64,000 nucleotides of DNA from Streptosporangiaceae bacterium. Its GTDB lineage: Bacteria; Actinomycetota; Actinomycetes; Streptosporangiales; Streptosporangiaceae. The translations under genes and the position numbers were made by a program. A model generated the notes under the pieces. It had not been told where the DNA came from. It saw only the letters and a list, made by a program, of their open reading frames with translations, and did not search any database. This document shows positions 26,788 to 34,304 of this stretch, in pieces (position 1 is the first letter of the stretch; each line of letters starts with the position of its first letter). Location of the stretch: assembly GCA_025934375.1 (NCBI GenBank), contig JAICYD010000006.1:1-64000 (forward strand), in the 5' to 3' direction.

Positions 26788-27236
26788 CGCATCTCGATGG
26801 CGTGGCCGCCCGGGGTGTCCTGCAGGAGCTTGCGCAGCAGCCGGGCGAGCTCGGCCATCTCCCCGGGGGCTAGCCGGCGGGTGATGAGGTCATCGATGAT
26901 CGCGGTCTGCGCGCGTCCGTCGGCGAGCGTCTGCTGGCCGGCTGGCGTAAGGCGCAGCCGCACGACGCGCTTGTCGTCGCGGCCGGGTTCCCTGGCAACG
27001 AGGCCTCGGGTGACGAGCGTGTCGACGAGGCGGCTGGGACTGCCGGTTTCGGAGATCATCAGCCTGCCGAGCTCGACCAACGTGAGCGGTTCGCGGGTGG
27101 CCAGGACCTGGAGCACTTCGGCCTGGGCCGGGGTCAGGGAAGCCGCGCGCAGGTGGTCCGCCATCATCCGGCTGCCCTGGCGTTGCGCGGCGAGGATGAG
27201 GTGGCGGATCTCAGTGGCGCTGATGGTCGCAGGCAC
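26772..27236 (-). CDS. MarR-family transcriptional regulator
   Basis: Start placed at a GTG (27236) because AAGGAG lies seven bases upstream; an ATG at 27287 lies inside the operator repeats and is less likely. The winged helix shows LTPAQAEVLQVLATREPLTL, then VELGRLMISETGSPSRLVDT (recognition helix) and LVAREPGRDDKRVVRLRLTP (wing). It is divergent from the reductase-lactonase-hydrolase operon and probably represses it until a phenolic or other small ligand binds, as is usual for MarR proteins. About 154 residues, normal length. Confidence 0.85.
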   Translation of the reverse strand: MPATISATEIRHLILAAQRQGSRMMADHLRAASLTPAQAEVLQVLATREPLTLVELGRLMISETGSPSRLVDTLVTRGLVAREPGRDDKRVVRLRLTPAGQQTLADGRAQTAIIDDLITRRLAPGEMAELARLLRKLLQDTPGGHAIEMRYPTT

Positions 27237-27286
27237 TGCTGGCTCCTTGGCTATTTGACGAATGGGGGTCGGATGCATGATACTCA

Positions 27287-27338
27287 TGACACGACATCAA
27301 TGACATGTCATGAATGATATAGCATCGATGATGTGTCA
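27287..27338. promoter_or_regulatory. MarR operator cluster (palindromes)
   Basis: Between the divergent genes lie a perfect palindrome TGACATGTCA (27301-27310) and a flanking inverted pair, TGACACGACATCA (27287-27299) and TGATGTGTCA (27329-27338). The surroundings are unusually A/T-rich for this genome. This is the expected form of a MarR-controlled divergent promoter. Confidence 0.6.
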
Positions 27339-27362
27339 CTGCTCTAGTGTAGGAGGTGCGCC

Positions 27363-28373
27363 GTGACGGCGACATCCAAGTTCAGCTCCGCCGGTGGCGG
27401 CCAGGCGGCCAGCGATGTGCTGCTGCTGGGCGCGGCCGGGAACAGCGGCCAGCTCATAGCGGCCGAACTGGCTGCCCGGGGCCTGTCGATGCGGCTGGCC
27501 GGGCGCCGCCGGGGTCCGCTGGAGGACCTCGCCGTGGCGCTGGCCGCGACCGGCGCGAAGGCGGACGTGCGCGCCGTCGATGCCGGCGACCGGGAGTCGC
27601 TGGCCGAGGCGGTTGCCGGCGCCGGGGTCGTCTTGTCAACGGCCGGGCCGTTCGCCCGGCAGGCCGGCCCGGTGATCGATGCCTGCCTGGCCGCCGGTGT
27701 GCCCTACGTGGACATCGCGAACGAATGGGCGGCCGTGCGGGGATTGCTTGACCGCGATGAGGACGCGCGGGCCCGCGGGGTCGCCCTGGTGACCGGGGCC
27801 GGGTTCGGGCCCGCCGCGACCGAGGCGCTGGTGTTGCGGCTAGTCGAGCGGACAGGCGCGGTGCCCGCGCGGGTGCGCGTCGCCGCCGCCGCGGCGGTGG
27901 CCCGGCACAGCGACGGCGTGCGCCAGACGATCCAGGAGTCCTTGCCGCAGGGCGCCCTCACCTACCGGGACGGCCAACTCGTCAGCGAGGCACTCGGCAG
28001 CGGCGCCACGGTGCTGACGTTCGGCGGCGCGCAGCGCCAGCTCCTGCCCGGTCCGGTCGGTGACCTGGAGACGGCCAGGCTGGCCAGCGGCGCGGCCAGC
28101 GTGGTCGCATACATCAGCAATCCGGCGGCGCACCCCGGCGGGACCGACTCCTGGACCTGGGCTGAGGTTACCGGGCCGGACGGGCGGGTCGCCTGCGCCG
28201 AACTGCAGACCGGTGACGGCGTCCTCGCCACGGCCGCCATCGCGGCCGAGACGACCGCGCGCGTGCTGGCCGGCGCCGCACCCGGCGCGTGGACTCCCGG
28301 CGCCCTGTTCGGGGCTGGCCTCGTTACGGACGCCACGGGCGCGCGGGTGACCATGAACGGACAGCCGGCATGA
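27363..28373 (+). CDS. Saccharopine dehydrogenase-like NAD(P)-binding protein
   Basis: 336 residues from a GTG at 27363 with AGGAGG six bases upstream. The Rossmann fold begins with VLLLGAAGNSGQLIAAELAA, followed by LSMRLAGRRRGPLEDLAVAL and the VLSTAGPFARQAGPVIDACL segment. This is the saccharopine dehydrogenase/trans-acting enoyl reductase pattern. Related proteins reduce or rearrange small carbonyl compounds, but the substrate cannot be told here. First gene of a three-gene operon under the MarR regulator; its stop overlaps the next start (ATGA). Confidence 0.8.
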   Translation: MTATSKFSSAGGGQAASDVLLLGAAGNSGQLIAAELAARGLSMRLAGRRRGPLEDLAVALAATGAKADVRAVDAGDRESLAEAVAGAGVVLSTAGPFARQAGPVIDACLAAGVPYVDIANEWAAVRGLLDRDEDARARGVALVTGAGFGPAATEALVLRLVERTGAVPARVRVAAAAAVARHSDGVRQTIQESLPQGALTYRDGQLVSEALGSGATVLTFGGAQRQLLPGPVGDLETARLASGAASVVAYISNPAAHPGGTDSWTWAEVTGPDGRVACAELQTGDGVLATAAIAAETTARVLAGAAPGAWTPGALFGAGLVTDATGARVTMNGQPA

Positions 28374-29266
28374 ACGGCAAGCACAGCCCGGTCAGCCGGG
28401 TGTCGGTGATCAGCACCGGAACCGTGGACATCCGCCCGCAGCACGTGCGGTCGGACGGCACCCCGCCGCTGTGGTGGCTGATGACCTCGCGGCGCTGGAC
28501 CGGCCCGCTGCCGATCAACGTCTACGTCATCGAGCGCGGCGACGGGCTGGTCCTGTTCGACACCGGGCAGGACCGAGCCTCGGTGACCGATGCCAGCTAC
28601 CTCCCGGAAGGCCTGGCCGGAGTGCTGAACCGGCGCCTGGCGCGCTTCGACATCGCCCCGGACCAGACGCTGGCCACGCTACTGGCCAGCATCGGCTACG
28701 ACATCGCCGACGTGCACACAGCGGTTTTGTCGCACCTGCACGTGGACCACATCGGCGGGCTGCCCGCCCTGACGCACGCCAGCATCGTGATCAGCAGCAC
28801 GGAACGGCAGGCCCTGGACCGCCCGTTCGCCCAGCTGAACGGCCTGATGCGCGAACACATCATGCTCCCTAGCCTGAACTGGAGGCTCATCACCCCGCAG
28901 CCCACCGACGACCCGTCAGTCGCCCCGTTCACGGCCGTGCACGACCTGTTCGGCGACGGCAGCCTGGTCGTGCTGCCCACGCCGGGTCACACCCCTGGCT
29001 CGCTTTCCCTGCTGGTCCGCCGGCCCGGCTTTCCGCCGCTGCTGCTGGCCGGCGACCTCACCTTCGACGCGGACCTCATGGCGCACGAGCACGTGCCCGG
29101 CATCGGCCAGCACCGCCAGCTGCTCGACAGTACCCGCAAGGTCAACATGATCCGCGCGAGGTACCCGGACCTGGTCGTGCTGGCCGCTCACGACCGCGGC
29201 GCCGCGGCCAGCCTGGCCGCCGCCGAGCAGGCCAACCCCGGTAAGCAGACATCTCAGCCCGTCTAG
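28370..29266 (+). CDS. Metallo-beta-lactamase-fold hydrolase, N-acyl homoserine lactonase-like
   Basis: 298 residues, start ATG overlapping the upstream stop. Metal ligands are in place: HLHVDHIGG (H-x-H-x-D-H), PTPGHTPGSLSLL (His), GDLTFDAD (bridging Asp) and a late AAHD. The N-terminal NVYVIERGDGLVLFDTGQD is typical of the AiiA/AttM lactonase branch. The family opens lactone rings, including acyl-homoserine lactones. Being between a reductase and an alpha/beta hydrolase suggests stepwise degradation of a lactone-containing compound. Quorum quenching is possible but not shown. Confidence 0.82.
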   Translation: MNGKHSPVSRVSVISTGTVDIRPQHVRSDGTPPLWWLMTSRRWTGPLPINVYVIERGDGLVLFDTGQDRASVTDASYLPEGLAGVLNRRLARFDIAPDQTLATLLASIGYDIADVHTAVLSHLHVDHIGGLPALTHASIVISSTERQALDRPFAQLNGLMREHIMLPSLNWRLITPQPTDDPSVAPFTAVHDLFGDGSLVVLPTPGHTPGSLSLLVRRPGFPPLLLAGDLTFDADLMAHEHVPGIGQHRQLLDSTRKVNMIRARYPDLVVLAAHDRGAAASLAAAEQANPGKQTSQPV

Positions 29267-29276
29267 GAGGAACGTA

Positions 29277-30245
29277 ATGAAAGTCGACACGCTCGAATCA
29301 GTCCAGCTCGGCGGCATCACCCAGTGGATTCGCATCCGGTCCGCCGACCCGTCCAATCCGGTACTGCTGCTGATGCAGCAAGGCCCCGGGCTACCGATAA
29401 TCAACGAGGTACGCCGGTTCGAGCGCCTACTCGGCCTCGAAGACGCCTTCACCGTCGTGTACTGGGACCAGCGCGGCACCGGCCTGTCCGCGCTGCCACT
29501 GCGCCAGCGCGCGGGCGGATTCGAGATCAGCGCGGACCGGATGGTCGACGACGCCGTGTCGCTGCTGGAGCTGCTTCGCGACCGGTTCGGCGGCAAGGCA
29601 TTCATCGCCGGGTTCTCCTTCGGCGCGACGTTCGCCGCGCGAGCAGCCGCGCGGCGCCCCGATCTGGTGGCCGCACTCGTCGCAACCGGCATGGATATCG
29701 ACATCCCGGCGGCCGAGGCCCACATCTACGACTTCGCGCTCACCACCGCCCGCCAGCGCGGCAACCGACGCGCCATCCGGCAGCTAGAGGCGATCGGCCC
29801 GCCTCCCCACCTGGACGCGAAGCAGTTCACCACCCGGGCGCGCTGGACCGCCAATTTCGGGGGCGTCGTCCACGGCGCCAGCTTCGCTAGCGGGCTCCGC
29901 GACCTGCTTGCCAGCCTGGTCCGCTCGCCTGACTATCCGGCCACCGCTCTCATCAGGGCCATCCGCGGGATCAGCGCCTCCGTGACCGCGCTGCTGCCCC
30001 AGCTTGCCAGCACCGACCTCGTCACCACCATCCCCCGGCTGGAGGTGCCCATCGTCTTGGCGCAAGGGCGCCTTGACCAGGTAGCGCCCGGCCACGCGAC
30101 CCAGCGATTCCACGACTCGCTGACCGCCCCGGACAAGCAGCTGGTGTGGTTCGAGGAATCGGCCCACTCGCCGCATCTGGAAGAACCAGGCAAGTTCCGG
30201 GACCTGCTCATGTCCGTGCGGGCCAGTCATTTCCCGAAGGCCTGA
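29277..30245 (+). CDS. Alpha/beta hydrolase (prolyl aminopeptidase-like)
   Basis: 322 residues, AGGAGG at 29267-29272 before the ATG. Motifs: LLLMQQGPGLPII (the family HGGPG is altered to QQGPG), VVYWDQRGTGLS, the nucleophile elbow IAGFSFGATFA (Ser), LAQGRLDQVAP (Asp) and FEESAHSPHLEEP (His). The triad is complete. The S33-like fold covers proline iminopeptidases and many small-molecule esterases or epoxide hydrolases. The MarR-operon context favours a small-molecule substrate. Last gene of the operon. Confidence 0.8.
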   Translation: MKVDTLESVQLGGITQWIRIRSADPSNPVLLLMQQGPGLPIINEVRRFERLLGLEDAFTVVYWDQRGTGLSALPLRQRAGGFEISADRMVDDAVSLLELLRDRFGGKAFIAGFSFGATFAARAAARRPDLVAALVATGMDIDIPAAEAHIYDFALTTARQRGNRRAIRQLEAIGPPPHLDAKQFTTRARWTANFGGVVHGASFASGLRDLLASLVRSPDYPATALIRAIRGISASVTALLPQLASTDLVTTIPRLEVPIVLAQGRLDQVAPGHATQRFHDSLTAPDKQLVWFEESAHSPHLEEPGKFRDLLMSVRASHFPKA

Positions 30246-30620
30246 CCGACCGGTGCGAGGCTGCGTTCCGCGTCCGACATCTGCAGTGCTGCCGCGACCT
30301 GGTCGGCCGTCTTGCCGTCGACCCGGGTCTCGCTGACCTCCTGCGCATGCCGCAGGCTGCGCAGGAGGGCCGCAAGCGGCACCGCGTACAAGGTGGTGAG
30401 CGTGCTGTGCACGGCCGCGAATGCGGACAGCGTGCCCAGCGACAGTTCCGCGACGTTCCCGTACAGGGCCTCTGCCCAGGTTTACCTCTGGACCCCGCCG
30501 CGTCTGCGGCGCTGACCCCTTGACGGCCGCGAGTACCAGCCCGTCATTGACCGCGAGGCGGAGCAGGCCCGAGCCGGCTGCCACGGCATGGAAAGCGAGG
30601 GACGCCGCCGCGTAAGCCAG
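30227..30620 (-). pseudogene. Frameshifted short protein, unidentified
   Basis: Two minus-strand frames give protein-like pieces that join near 30480: LAYAAASLAFHAVAAGSGLL, then LRLAVNDGLVLAAVKGSA, and, after the shift, WAEALYGNVAELSLGTLSAF, then VHSTLTTLYAVPLAALLRSL and TADQVAAALQMSDAERSLAP. The first part is hydrophobic and could be a membrane segment. It follows the WYL regulator stop directly and has no clear start. I do not recognise it. Confidence 0.35.
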
Positions 30621-30625
30621 GCCGA

Positions 30626-31642
30626 TTATCGCTTCGTCGCGAAGGCCCTGAGCCTGTCGGCGAAGGCGACGACGAGCTCGCGGAGCTCGTCTGGCTGCTC
30701 GATGGCGAACGGCAGGTCGAGTGACGCGAGCAGGGGAGGCAGCCAGTCGAGGCGCTCCGCCCGTACCTCCACGCGGTGCCATCGGCTGGCATGGGAGTCC
30801 GCCGTGGACGGAGGCTCACTCCCGGGTGAGTGCTCCGCTGGCGGAGGCTCATCGATGGTTGCGATGCTGGCGGGAAGCCGGGCACGGATCTGCCCGGTGG
30901 TCCCCTGGACCCGGAGGATCACGTGATGCCGGTAGGCCGCCGTGGCGAACCCGGACAAGACGCGCTGGGCCGGGTCGAGCCCGGGAGGCGGCTCGAACGA
31001 GCCGGGCAGCGCCCGCGCGTCAGCGATGCGGTCGAGTCGGAAGGTCCGCTCTTCGCCGATCCCCGGGTCAGCGCCGGTGACGTACCAGCGGGCCGAGTGG
31101 GAGACCAGCCCGTAGGGGTGCAGGGTGCGCTCGCTGCGCCGGCCGCCGGCAGCGGTGTACCTGAGGGAGACCGGCCGGTGATGGCGCACGGCATCGGCGA
31201 GAGTGAGCAGGACGGCGGCATCCGGGGCAGCGAGCTCGCCGGGCGGTGCCGTGAACGCGAGCGATCCGAGCACGCTGTCGAGCCTGCGGGCGACCCGGTC
31301 CGGCAGCACCCGCCGGATCTTCGCCGAGGCCGTCTCACCCGCCGTGCTGGCCGCGGTCATCAGCCCGGCGCGGTGCCCGGCGACCAGGCCGAGCAACACC
31401 GCGAGCGCTTCATCGTCGTCCAGCATGAGCGGGGGCATCCGGTACCCGGGGCCAAGGCGGTACCCGCCATAGCGGCCGCGCACCGACTCCACAGGCACGC
31501 CGAGGTCGGTCAGGTGGTCCACGTACCGCCGCACAGTGCGCTCATCGACGCCGAGCCTGCCCGCGAGCTCGGTCCTCGTCCGGATTCCGCCGGACTGCAG
31601 CAGCTCCAGCAGGGTGAGCACCTGAGTCGTAGGCCGGGCCAT
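30626..31642 (-). CDS. WYL-domain transcriptional regulator (YafY/DeoR-like)
   Basis: 338 residues. An N-terminal HTH (TQVLTLLELLQSGGIRTRTE, then GVDERTVRRYVDHLTDLGVP) is followed by VRGRYGGYRLGPGYRMPPLM. The WYL domain is around residues 140-220 (RPVSLRYTAAGGRRSERTLH, PYGLVSHSARWYVTG; the WYL triplet reads WYV), then a WCX-like C-terminus. WYL proteins bind nucleic acid or nucleotide ligands and often control neighbouring genes. It is divergent from a small VOC-fold gene across an inverted repeat, so autoregulation plus control of that gene is likely. Confidence 0.85.
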   Translation of the reverse strand: MARPTTQVLTLLELLQSGGIRTRTELAGRLGVDERTVRRYVDHLTDLGVPVESVRGRYGGYRLGPGYRMPPLMLDDDEALAVLLGLVAGHRAGLMTAASTAGETASAKIRRVLPDRVARRLDSVLGSLAFTAPPGELAAPDAAVLLTLADAVRHHRPVSLRYTAAGGRRSERTLHPYGLVSHSARWYVTGADPGIGEERTFRLDRIADARALPGSFEPPPGLDPAQRVLSGFATAAYRHHVILRVQGTTGQIRARLPASIATIDEPPPAEHSPGSEPPSTADSHASRWHRVEVRAERLDWLPPLLASLDLPFAIEQPDELRELVVAFADRLRAFATKR

Positions 31643-31659
31643 GCCCAGAATCTAGCCGC

Positions 31660-31686
31660 AATACTGGACCGTTTCTGTCCAGTATT
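31660..31686. promoter_or_regulatory. Operator for the WYL regulator
   Basis: AATACTGGAC (31660-31669) and GTCCAGTATT (31677-31686) form a perfect 10-bp inverted repeat with a 7-nt spacer, 18 nt upstream of the regulator start and 50 nt before the VOC gene. Perfect symmetry and A/T content mark it as the likely binding site. Confidence 0.65.
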
Positions 31687-31735
31687 CGACTTAGCGTGGG
31701 TGCAGACCAGTTCCGCAGACCCAGGGGAGAACAGC

Positions 31736-32134
31736 ATGGACTTCGTCTCGATCCGCATCATCACCGCCGACGTCGCCCGGCTGGCCGGCTTCTACGAGCG
31801 GGCCACCGGGGTGCAGGCGGACTGGGCCAGCGAGGACTTCGCCGAGCTGCGGACCGCCCACGGCACCCTCGCGATCGGCAGCACCCGCACAGTCCCGCTG
31901 TTCGCGCCCGGCTCCGCCCAGCCCGCCAGCAACCGCACCGTGATCATCGAGTTCCTCGTCGATGACGTGGACGGCGTCCATAAGAACCTCGCCGGACTCG
32001 TCGGGGACTTCGTCAGCGAGCCTGCCACGATGCCCTGGGGCAACCGGGCACTGCTGTTCCGCGACCCCGACGGCAACCTCGTCAACTTCTTCACGCCCGT
32101 CACCCCGGCCGCCATCGAGAAGTTCAGCCGCTAG
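31736..32134 (+). CDS. VOC-family (glyoxalase/bleomycin-resistance fold) protein
   Basis: 132 residues from the ATG at 31736, preceded by GGGGAGA. Two beta-alpha-beta-beta-beta modules: FVSIRIITADVARLAGFYER and TVIIEFLVDDVDGVHKNLAG, then NRALLFRDPDGNLVNFFTPV. The family binds metal or small ligands; substrate unknown. Controlled, by position, by the divergent WYL regulator. The pairing of a YafY-like regulator with a VOC protein recurs in actinobacteria. Confidence 0.85.
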   Translation: MDFVSIRIITADVARLAGFYERATGVQADWASEDFAELRTAHGTLAIGSTRTVPLFAPGSAQPASNRTVIIEFLVDDVDGVHKNLAGLVGDFVSEPATMPWGNRALLFRDPDGNLVNFFTPVTPAAIEKFSR

Positions 32135-32239
32135 CGCCACGCCGCGCGGTCGGCGAACGCATTCTTGCGGAAGCGCCCCTGGAAGGGAAAGGCCAAATAC
32201 CCCAGCAGGGCAGCGGGCAAAGACCGCCTACGGGGCTGC

Positions 32240-32875
32240 TCACCGGCTCCCCGGCCTGCCCCGGCGGGCTGGCCCGGTTCGACACCGACGTCCTCGGCCA
32301 GCCCAGCATCCGGGACAGCGTGCCTGGACGCTCGCTAACGTGGTCTTCCAGCGGCCGTCGGCGTCGGCCTCCGGCCAGCCGGGCGGGTTGCCGGCGTCCA
32401 GCGCGATGTCGGAGCCGAACGCGTCGTAGTAAGCCTCGTAGATCAGGTCGGATTCGCGTGCCTGCTGGTGGCGCAGGCCGGATAGCACCGAGGACAGCCG
32501 CTGGCGCAGGTCGGCGAAGTCGACTTGAGCGTCGCCGGATTCGCTGAACTCGTCGCGCAGCGAGGCGATGGTATCTTGCAGCTGACGGTAGTGCAGGCGC
32601 AGGCCGCGGGTCCGGTTGCGCAGCCAGGGCTGACTGCGGGCGATATCGGACAGCAGGCTGTCGGGCAGTTCGGCGTTGCGCGCCTCGCTGGCGGCGGTCT
32701 CGGCAAGTACGTCCAGCGCGGCGCGGACGTCGGCGCGCCAGGCTTGCTCCCGGCGCGGGGCTGCTGAGGCCAGGGCTGTTTCGAGTTGCCGCATCGCCAG
32801 CAGGGTGCGGTCCTGGTCGGACCGTCGCTGCTGTGCCCGCGCCCGGAACTCCTGGCCTGGTTCCTCAGCCGGCAT
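32240..32875 (-). CDS. Helical protein of the dnaJ-hspR operon, unknown
   Basis: 211 residues. Starts 11 nt inside the hspR gene, so it is translationally coupled. Almost all alpha-helical with heptad-like spacing (LLAMRQLETALASA, LHYRQLQDTIASLRDEF, LRQRLSSVLSGLRHQQ) and an end motif ESDLIYEAYYDAFGSD resembling the last helix of hemerythrin-like bundles, though the metal-binding His pattern is not visible. The last 30 residues are Arg/Gly-rich and may be a frame artefact. A role in the heat-shock response is suggested only by the operon. Confidence 0.6.
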   Translation of the reverse strand: MPAEEPGQEFRARAQQRRSDQDRTLLAMRQLETALASAAPRREQAWRADVRAALDVLAETAASEARNAELPDSLLSDIARSQPWLRNRTRGLRLHYRQLQDTIASLRDEFSESGDAQVDFADLRQRLSSVLSGLRHQQARESDLIYEAYYDAFGSDIALDAGNPPGWPEADADGRWKTTLASVQARCPGCWAGRGRRCRTGPARRGRPGSR

Positions 32876-33224
32876 CGCCGTTCCCGTCAGGTGCCGCAGG
32901 CCCGGCGTTCGCGCTGCGCGCGGCCAGTGCCCGTAGCGCCGCCAGCTCCTGCTGCAGGCGCCGGGTCTCCTCGAGCAGGGCCAGGACGCGGCGGATGCCG
33001 GCGATGTTGAGCCCGTCGGCGGTCAGCGTGCAGATCTCCTGGAGCCGGTCCAGGTCGCGGTTGCTGTAGCGGCGGGTGCCGCCGGCGCTGCGCGCCGGGT
33101 CCAGGAGCCCCTCGCGCTCGTAGATCCGCAGCGTCTGCGGGTGCAGGCCGGCCAGCTCCGCGGCTACCGAGATGCTGAACAGGCCGCGGTCGGCATCGGC
33201 CCAGCCGCCGCTCACCATGGCCAT
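32865..33224 (-). CDS. hspR: HspR, MerR-type heat-shock repressor
   Basis: 119 residues; ATG at 33224 overlaps the J-protein stop. The winged helix reads LFSISVAAELAGLHPQTLRI then YEREGLLDPARSAGGTRRYS, and the coiled coil is IRRVLALLEETRRLQQELAA. HspR in actinobacteria represses chaperone genes by binding inverted repeats called HAIR; with heat it is released. Here it sits after a J-protein gene and divergent from hsp20. It lacks the C-terminal hydrophobic DnaK-contact tail in any obvious form, ending in an Ala/Gly-rich tail. Confidence 0.85.
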   Translation of the reverse strand: MAMVSGGWADADRGLFSISVAAELAGLHPQTLRIYEREGLLDPARSAGGTRRYSNRDLDRLQEICTLTADGLNIAGIRRVLALLEETRRLQQELAALRALAARSANAGPAAPDGNGDAG

Positions 33225-33703
33225 TCCCGCATTTCCTCCAGGTAGCGGGCGGCCATCTCGGCCAGGAGCAACAGCCGGGCACGGTGGTCGCGGTCCGCGC
33301 CGTGGCCAGGCGGCGCGTACGACGGTTCCACCCGGACCGGGCCTGCCCACAGAGGCGCGCCGTGCGCCGCAGCGGGGGGCGGCGACAGCGGGCCTGACGG
33401 GGACAGCACGGTCACCCGGACCACCGTCCCCGGCGCGGGTCCAGGGACGCGGGACTCTGGTTCCGGGACCCGGGCCGCCTGGTCGTAGGCGGCGCGGCGG
33501 CCGGGGTCGCTGAGCATCTCGTACGCCTCGGCCAGGGCGCGGAACCGGGCCGGAGCGGCGGCGTCCCGGGGCCGGGCGTCGGGGTGCTCGGCCCGCGCCC
33601 GACGCCGCCAGGCCCGCGTGATCTCGGTCGGCGTGGCCTGGCGCGCCACGCCGAGCAGCTGGTAAGGATCCGGCTGTGGCTGGCCGTTCCCTGGCCTGTC
33701 CAT
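33212..33703 (-). CDS. J-domain (DnaJ-like) co-chaperone, short
   Basis: 163 residues from ATG 33703 with AAGGTGA upstream. The J domain has PYQLLGVARQATPTEITRAW, the HPD tripeptide in AEHPDARP, and FRALAEAYEMLSDPGRRAAY. After about residue 70 comes a Pro/Gly-rich linker and a short helix (RLLLLAEMAARYLEEMREW). The zinc fingers and substrate domain of full DnaJ are missing, so it is a J-only partner for a DnaK encoded elsewhere. First gene of an operon with hspR and the helical protein. Confidence 0.8.
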   Translation of the reverse strand: MDRPGNGQPQPDPYQLLGVARQATPTEITRAWRRRARAEHPDARPRDAAAPARFRALAEAYEMLSDPGRRAAYDQAARVPEPESRVPGPAPGTVVRVTVLSPSGPLSPPPAAAHGAPLWAGPVRVEPSYAPPGHGADRDHRARLLLLAEMAARYLEEMREWPW

Positions 33704-33781
33704 GCAGGTCACCTTCCCTTCCTGCCCCGTCTTCCGCAACGCGCGGCGGCAGGCACCGTCTCTAGTATGGCCCACGAGAAA

Positions 33782-33825
33782 ACCTGAGTCGAGTCTTGTC
33801 AGGTAATCGATTCCGGTGCTATATA
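33782..33825 (+). promoter_or_regulatory. hsp20 promoter and HspR-type inverted repeat
   Basis: A likely -35 box TTGTCA (33796-33801) and -10 box TATATA (33820-33825) are spaced by 18 nt and lie about 57 nt before the hsp20 ATG. ACCTGA (33782-33787) and TCAGGT (33799-33804), with an 11-nt spacer, overlap the -35 box. The classical HAIR is CTTGAGT-N7-ACTCAAG; this site is related in base content but not identical. Confidence 0.5.
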
Positions 33826-33881
33826 AATGCTGCGCGCGAGCGCGTGACAGGAGAACCGACACGGCAAGGAGGCTTGCGATC

Positions 33882-34304
33882 ATGCTCATGCGTACCGATC
33901 CGTTCCGCGAGCTGGACCGGCTGACCCAGCAGGTGCTCGGCACCGCTGCCCGGCCGACGGCGATGCCAATGGACGCCTACCGCAAGGGCGACGACTTCTA
34001 CATCCAGCTCGACCTGCCCGGGATCCGGGCAGAGTCCATCACGCTGACCGTCGAGCAGAACGTGCTGACCATCCGCGCCGAGCGCGCGCCAGCCGAGGCC
34101 GGCGGCATCCAGATGATCGTCGCCGAGCGGCCCCACGGCACCTACAGTCGGCAGGTCTTCCTCGGCGAGACCCTCGACGCCGAGAACATCAGCGCCGATT
34201 ACGCCGCCGGCGTGCTCACGCTGACTATCCCGGTTCACGAGGCCGCTAAGCCCCGCAGCATCCAGGTCACCAGCAGCGACGAGAAGCAGGCCGTCGCCAG
34301 TTAG
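33882..34304 (+). CDS. Hsp20-family small heat-shock protein
   Basis: 140 residues, AAGGAGG before the ATG. The N-terminal arm is short (MLMRTDPFRELDRLTQQVLG). The alpha-crystallin domain runs from about residue 27 (MDAYRKGDDFYIQLDLPG) through LTVEQNVLTIRAERAP to the A-x-x-x-G-V-L signature (ADYAAGVLTLTIPV). An I-x-V tail is present (RSIQVTSS). It is a holdase chaperone of the Hsp18 type. Divergent from the dnaJ-like/hspR operon and probably repressed by HspR. Confidence 0.9.
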   Translation: MLMRTDPFRELDRLTQQVLGTAARPTAMPMDAYRKGDDFYIQLDLPGIRAESITLTVEQNVLTIRAERAPAEAGGIQMIVAERPHGTYSRQVFLGETLDAENISADYAAGVLTLTIPVHEAAKPRSIQVTSSDEKQAVAS

